A DNA stretch of 6,755 bases, taken from assembly GCA_025054905.1 (NCBI GenBank), contig JANWZF010000257.1:1-6755 (forward strand), written 5' to 3'. The stretch's first letter is position 1; each line of letters opens with the position of its first letter. The notes beneath the pieces were generated by a model. It was given only the letters and a program-made list of their open reading frames with translations. It made no database searches and was not told the DNA's origin. Position numbers and translations under genes: made by a program. The stretch comes from Tepidimonas sp. GTDB lineage: Bacteria > Pseudomonadota > Gammaproteobacteria > Burkholderiales > Burkholderiaceae_C. Shown piece by piece: positions 6,479 through 6,755 of the stretch.

Positions 6479-6546
6479 ACAATGCGTTCCGCTGCCACCG
6501 GGTCCGAAACCACTGCCGTGCTGGTTGGGTTCGTTCGTGCCCCCCT

Positions 6547-6595
6547 TTGACGCACGTCAACAGCATGGGCGCGGGCCTGCGGCACAGTACGTTGC
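6547..6595 (+). promoter_or_regulatory. FNR-type promoter of hemN in the fnr-hemN divergent region
   Basis: TTGAC-GCAC-GTCAA at 6547-6560 is a perfect inverted repeat with both TTGA/TCAA cores of an FNR box. Twenty-two bases downstream is CACAGT (6583-6588), a three-of-six -10 match keeping A2 and T6. The implied start is about 6595, putting the box centre (6553.5) at -41.5 for hemN. That start would leave a leader of only about 20 bases. Towards fnr the box is 100 bases from the start codon. No -10-like sequence lies at the class II spacing on that side, so hemN is the more likely target, with fnr autoregulation possible. Confidence 0.72.
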
Positions 6596-6614
6596 CCCAA
6601 GGAGCCGAGCCACC

Positions 6615-6755
6615 GTGAAACATGTCATCGATGAGGCCTTGCTGCGCCGCTTCGACATTCCGGGACCGCGCTACACCTCGTATCCCACCGCGGACCGCTT
6701 CGTCGAAGCCTTCGGCGAGCAGGACTACGTCCAGGCTTTGCAGCAGCGCCGTGCG
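6615..6755 (+). CDS. hemN: HemN, oxygen-independent coproporphyrinogen III oxidase (5' end only)
   Basis: The first 47 codons are visible and the frame is open to the window's edge. The start is GTG at 6615, preceded by AAGGAG at 6599-6604 with ten bases of spacing; no in-frame ATG is present nearby. The peptide contains LLRRFDIPGPRYTSYPTADRF, the highly conserved N-terminal region of HemN (GPRYTSYPT), followed by FGEQDYVQAL. HemN is a cytoplasmic radical-SAM enzyme that converts coproporphyrinogen III to protoporphyrinogen IX without oxygen. The CxxxCxxC cluster motif would lie just beyond the window and cannot be checked. Its place next to fnr and the cbb3 genes makes sense, since anaerobic heme supply is needed for this heme-rich oxidase. 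Confidence 0.93.
   Translation, partial: MKHVIDEALLRRFDIPGPRYTSYPTADRFVEAFGEQDYVQALQQRRA

Noticed and set aside
6448..6600. Extending fnr to an upstream ATG at 6600
   Set aside because: The extra 51 residues are unlike FNR N-termini, would cover the palindromic FNR box, and the ATG at 6447 has a well-spaced AAAGGAA site.
5932..6618. A 228-residue plus-strand open frame opposite fnr
   Set aside because: It is antisense to fnr, has no recognisable features, and runs through the fnr-hemN regulatory region into the hemN start.
6622..6624. ATG at 6622 as the hemN start
   Set aside because: It is not in the frame encoding the conserved GPRYTSYPT motif; the in-frame GTG at 6615 with AAGGAG upstream fits.

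Overview
The window is a contiguous piece of a high-GC proteobacterial chromosome. It carries the structural operon for a cbb3-type (C-family) cytochrome c oxidase together with its assembly genes, an FNR-type oxygen sensor, and the start of the oxygen-independent heme gene hemN. Gene order, the short FixH-like protein and the protein sequences look most like Burkholderiales (Comamonadaceae or a close relative). This is a judgement from memory of such loci, not a database result.

Layout: positions 1-92 hold the 3' end of ccoS. A 115-base intergenic region follows, with a small hairpin and a very clear class II FNR promoter. Next come ccoN (208-1644), ccoO (1664-2359), the tiny ccoQ (2387-2524) and ccoP (2547-3452), all on the plus strand with gaps of 19-27 bases and good ribosome binding sites. 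A strong intrinsic terminator (3489-3530) ends this operon. ccoG (3548-4960), a short ccoH/fixH-like gene (5028-5333) and an unrecognised small membrane protein with a cysteine-containing tail (5388-5702) form a second plus-strand group. fnr lies convergent on the minus strand (5728-6447). hemN starts at 6615 on the plus strand, divergent from fnr, and runs off the window.

How it fits together: CcoN, CcoO and CcoP are the catalytic, monoheme and diheme subunits of the high-affinity oxidase used at low oxygen, and CcoQ is the small accessory subunit. CcoG, CcoH and CcoS support copper and heme insertion and complex assembly. HemN supplies heme when oxygen is scarce. The FNR protein has all four expected cluster cysteines and the recognition-helix residues for TTGA half-sites. 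Three FNR-box-like sequences lie upstream of ccoN, ccoG and hemN. Each is followed after exactly 22 bases by a -10-like hexamer, the geometry of an activator centred at -41.5. The window therefore appears to contain both the oxygen sensor and three of its likely targets.

No RNA genes, CRISPR arrays, insertion sequences or other signs of mobility were seen. No intergenic stretch exceeds 300 bases. The locus is mostly canonical. The least described parts are the 104-residue membrane protein, the truncated CcoH and the promoter that seems to be embedded in the ccoP terminator.
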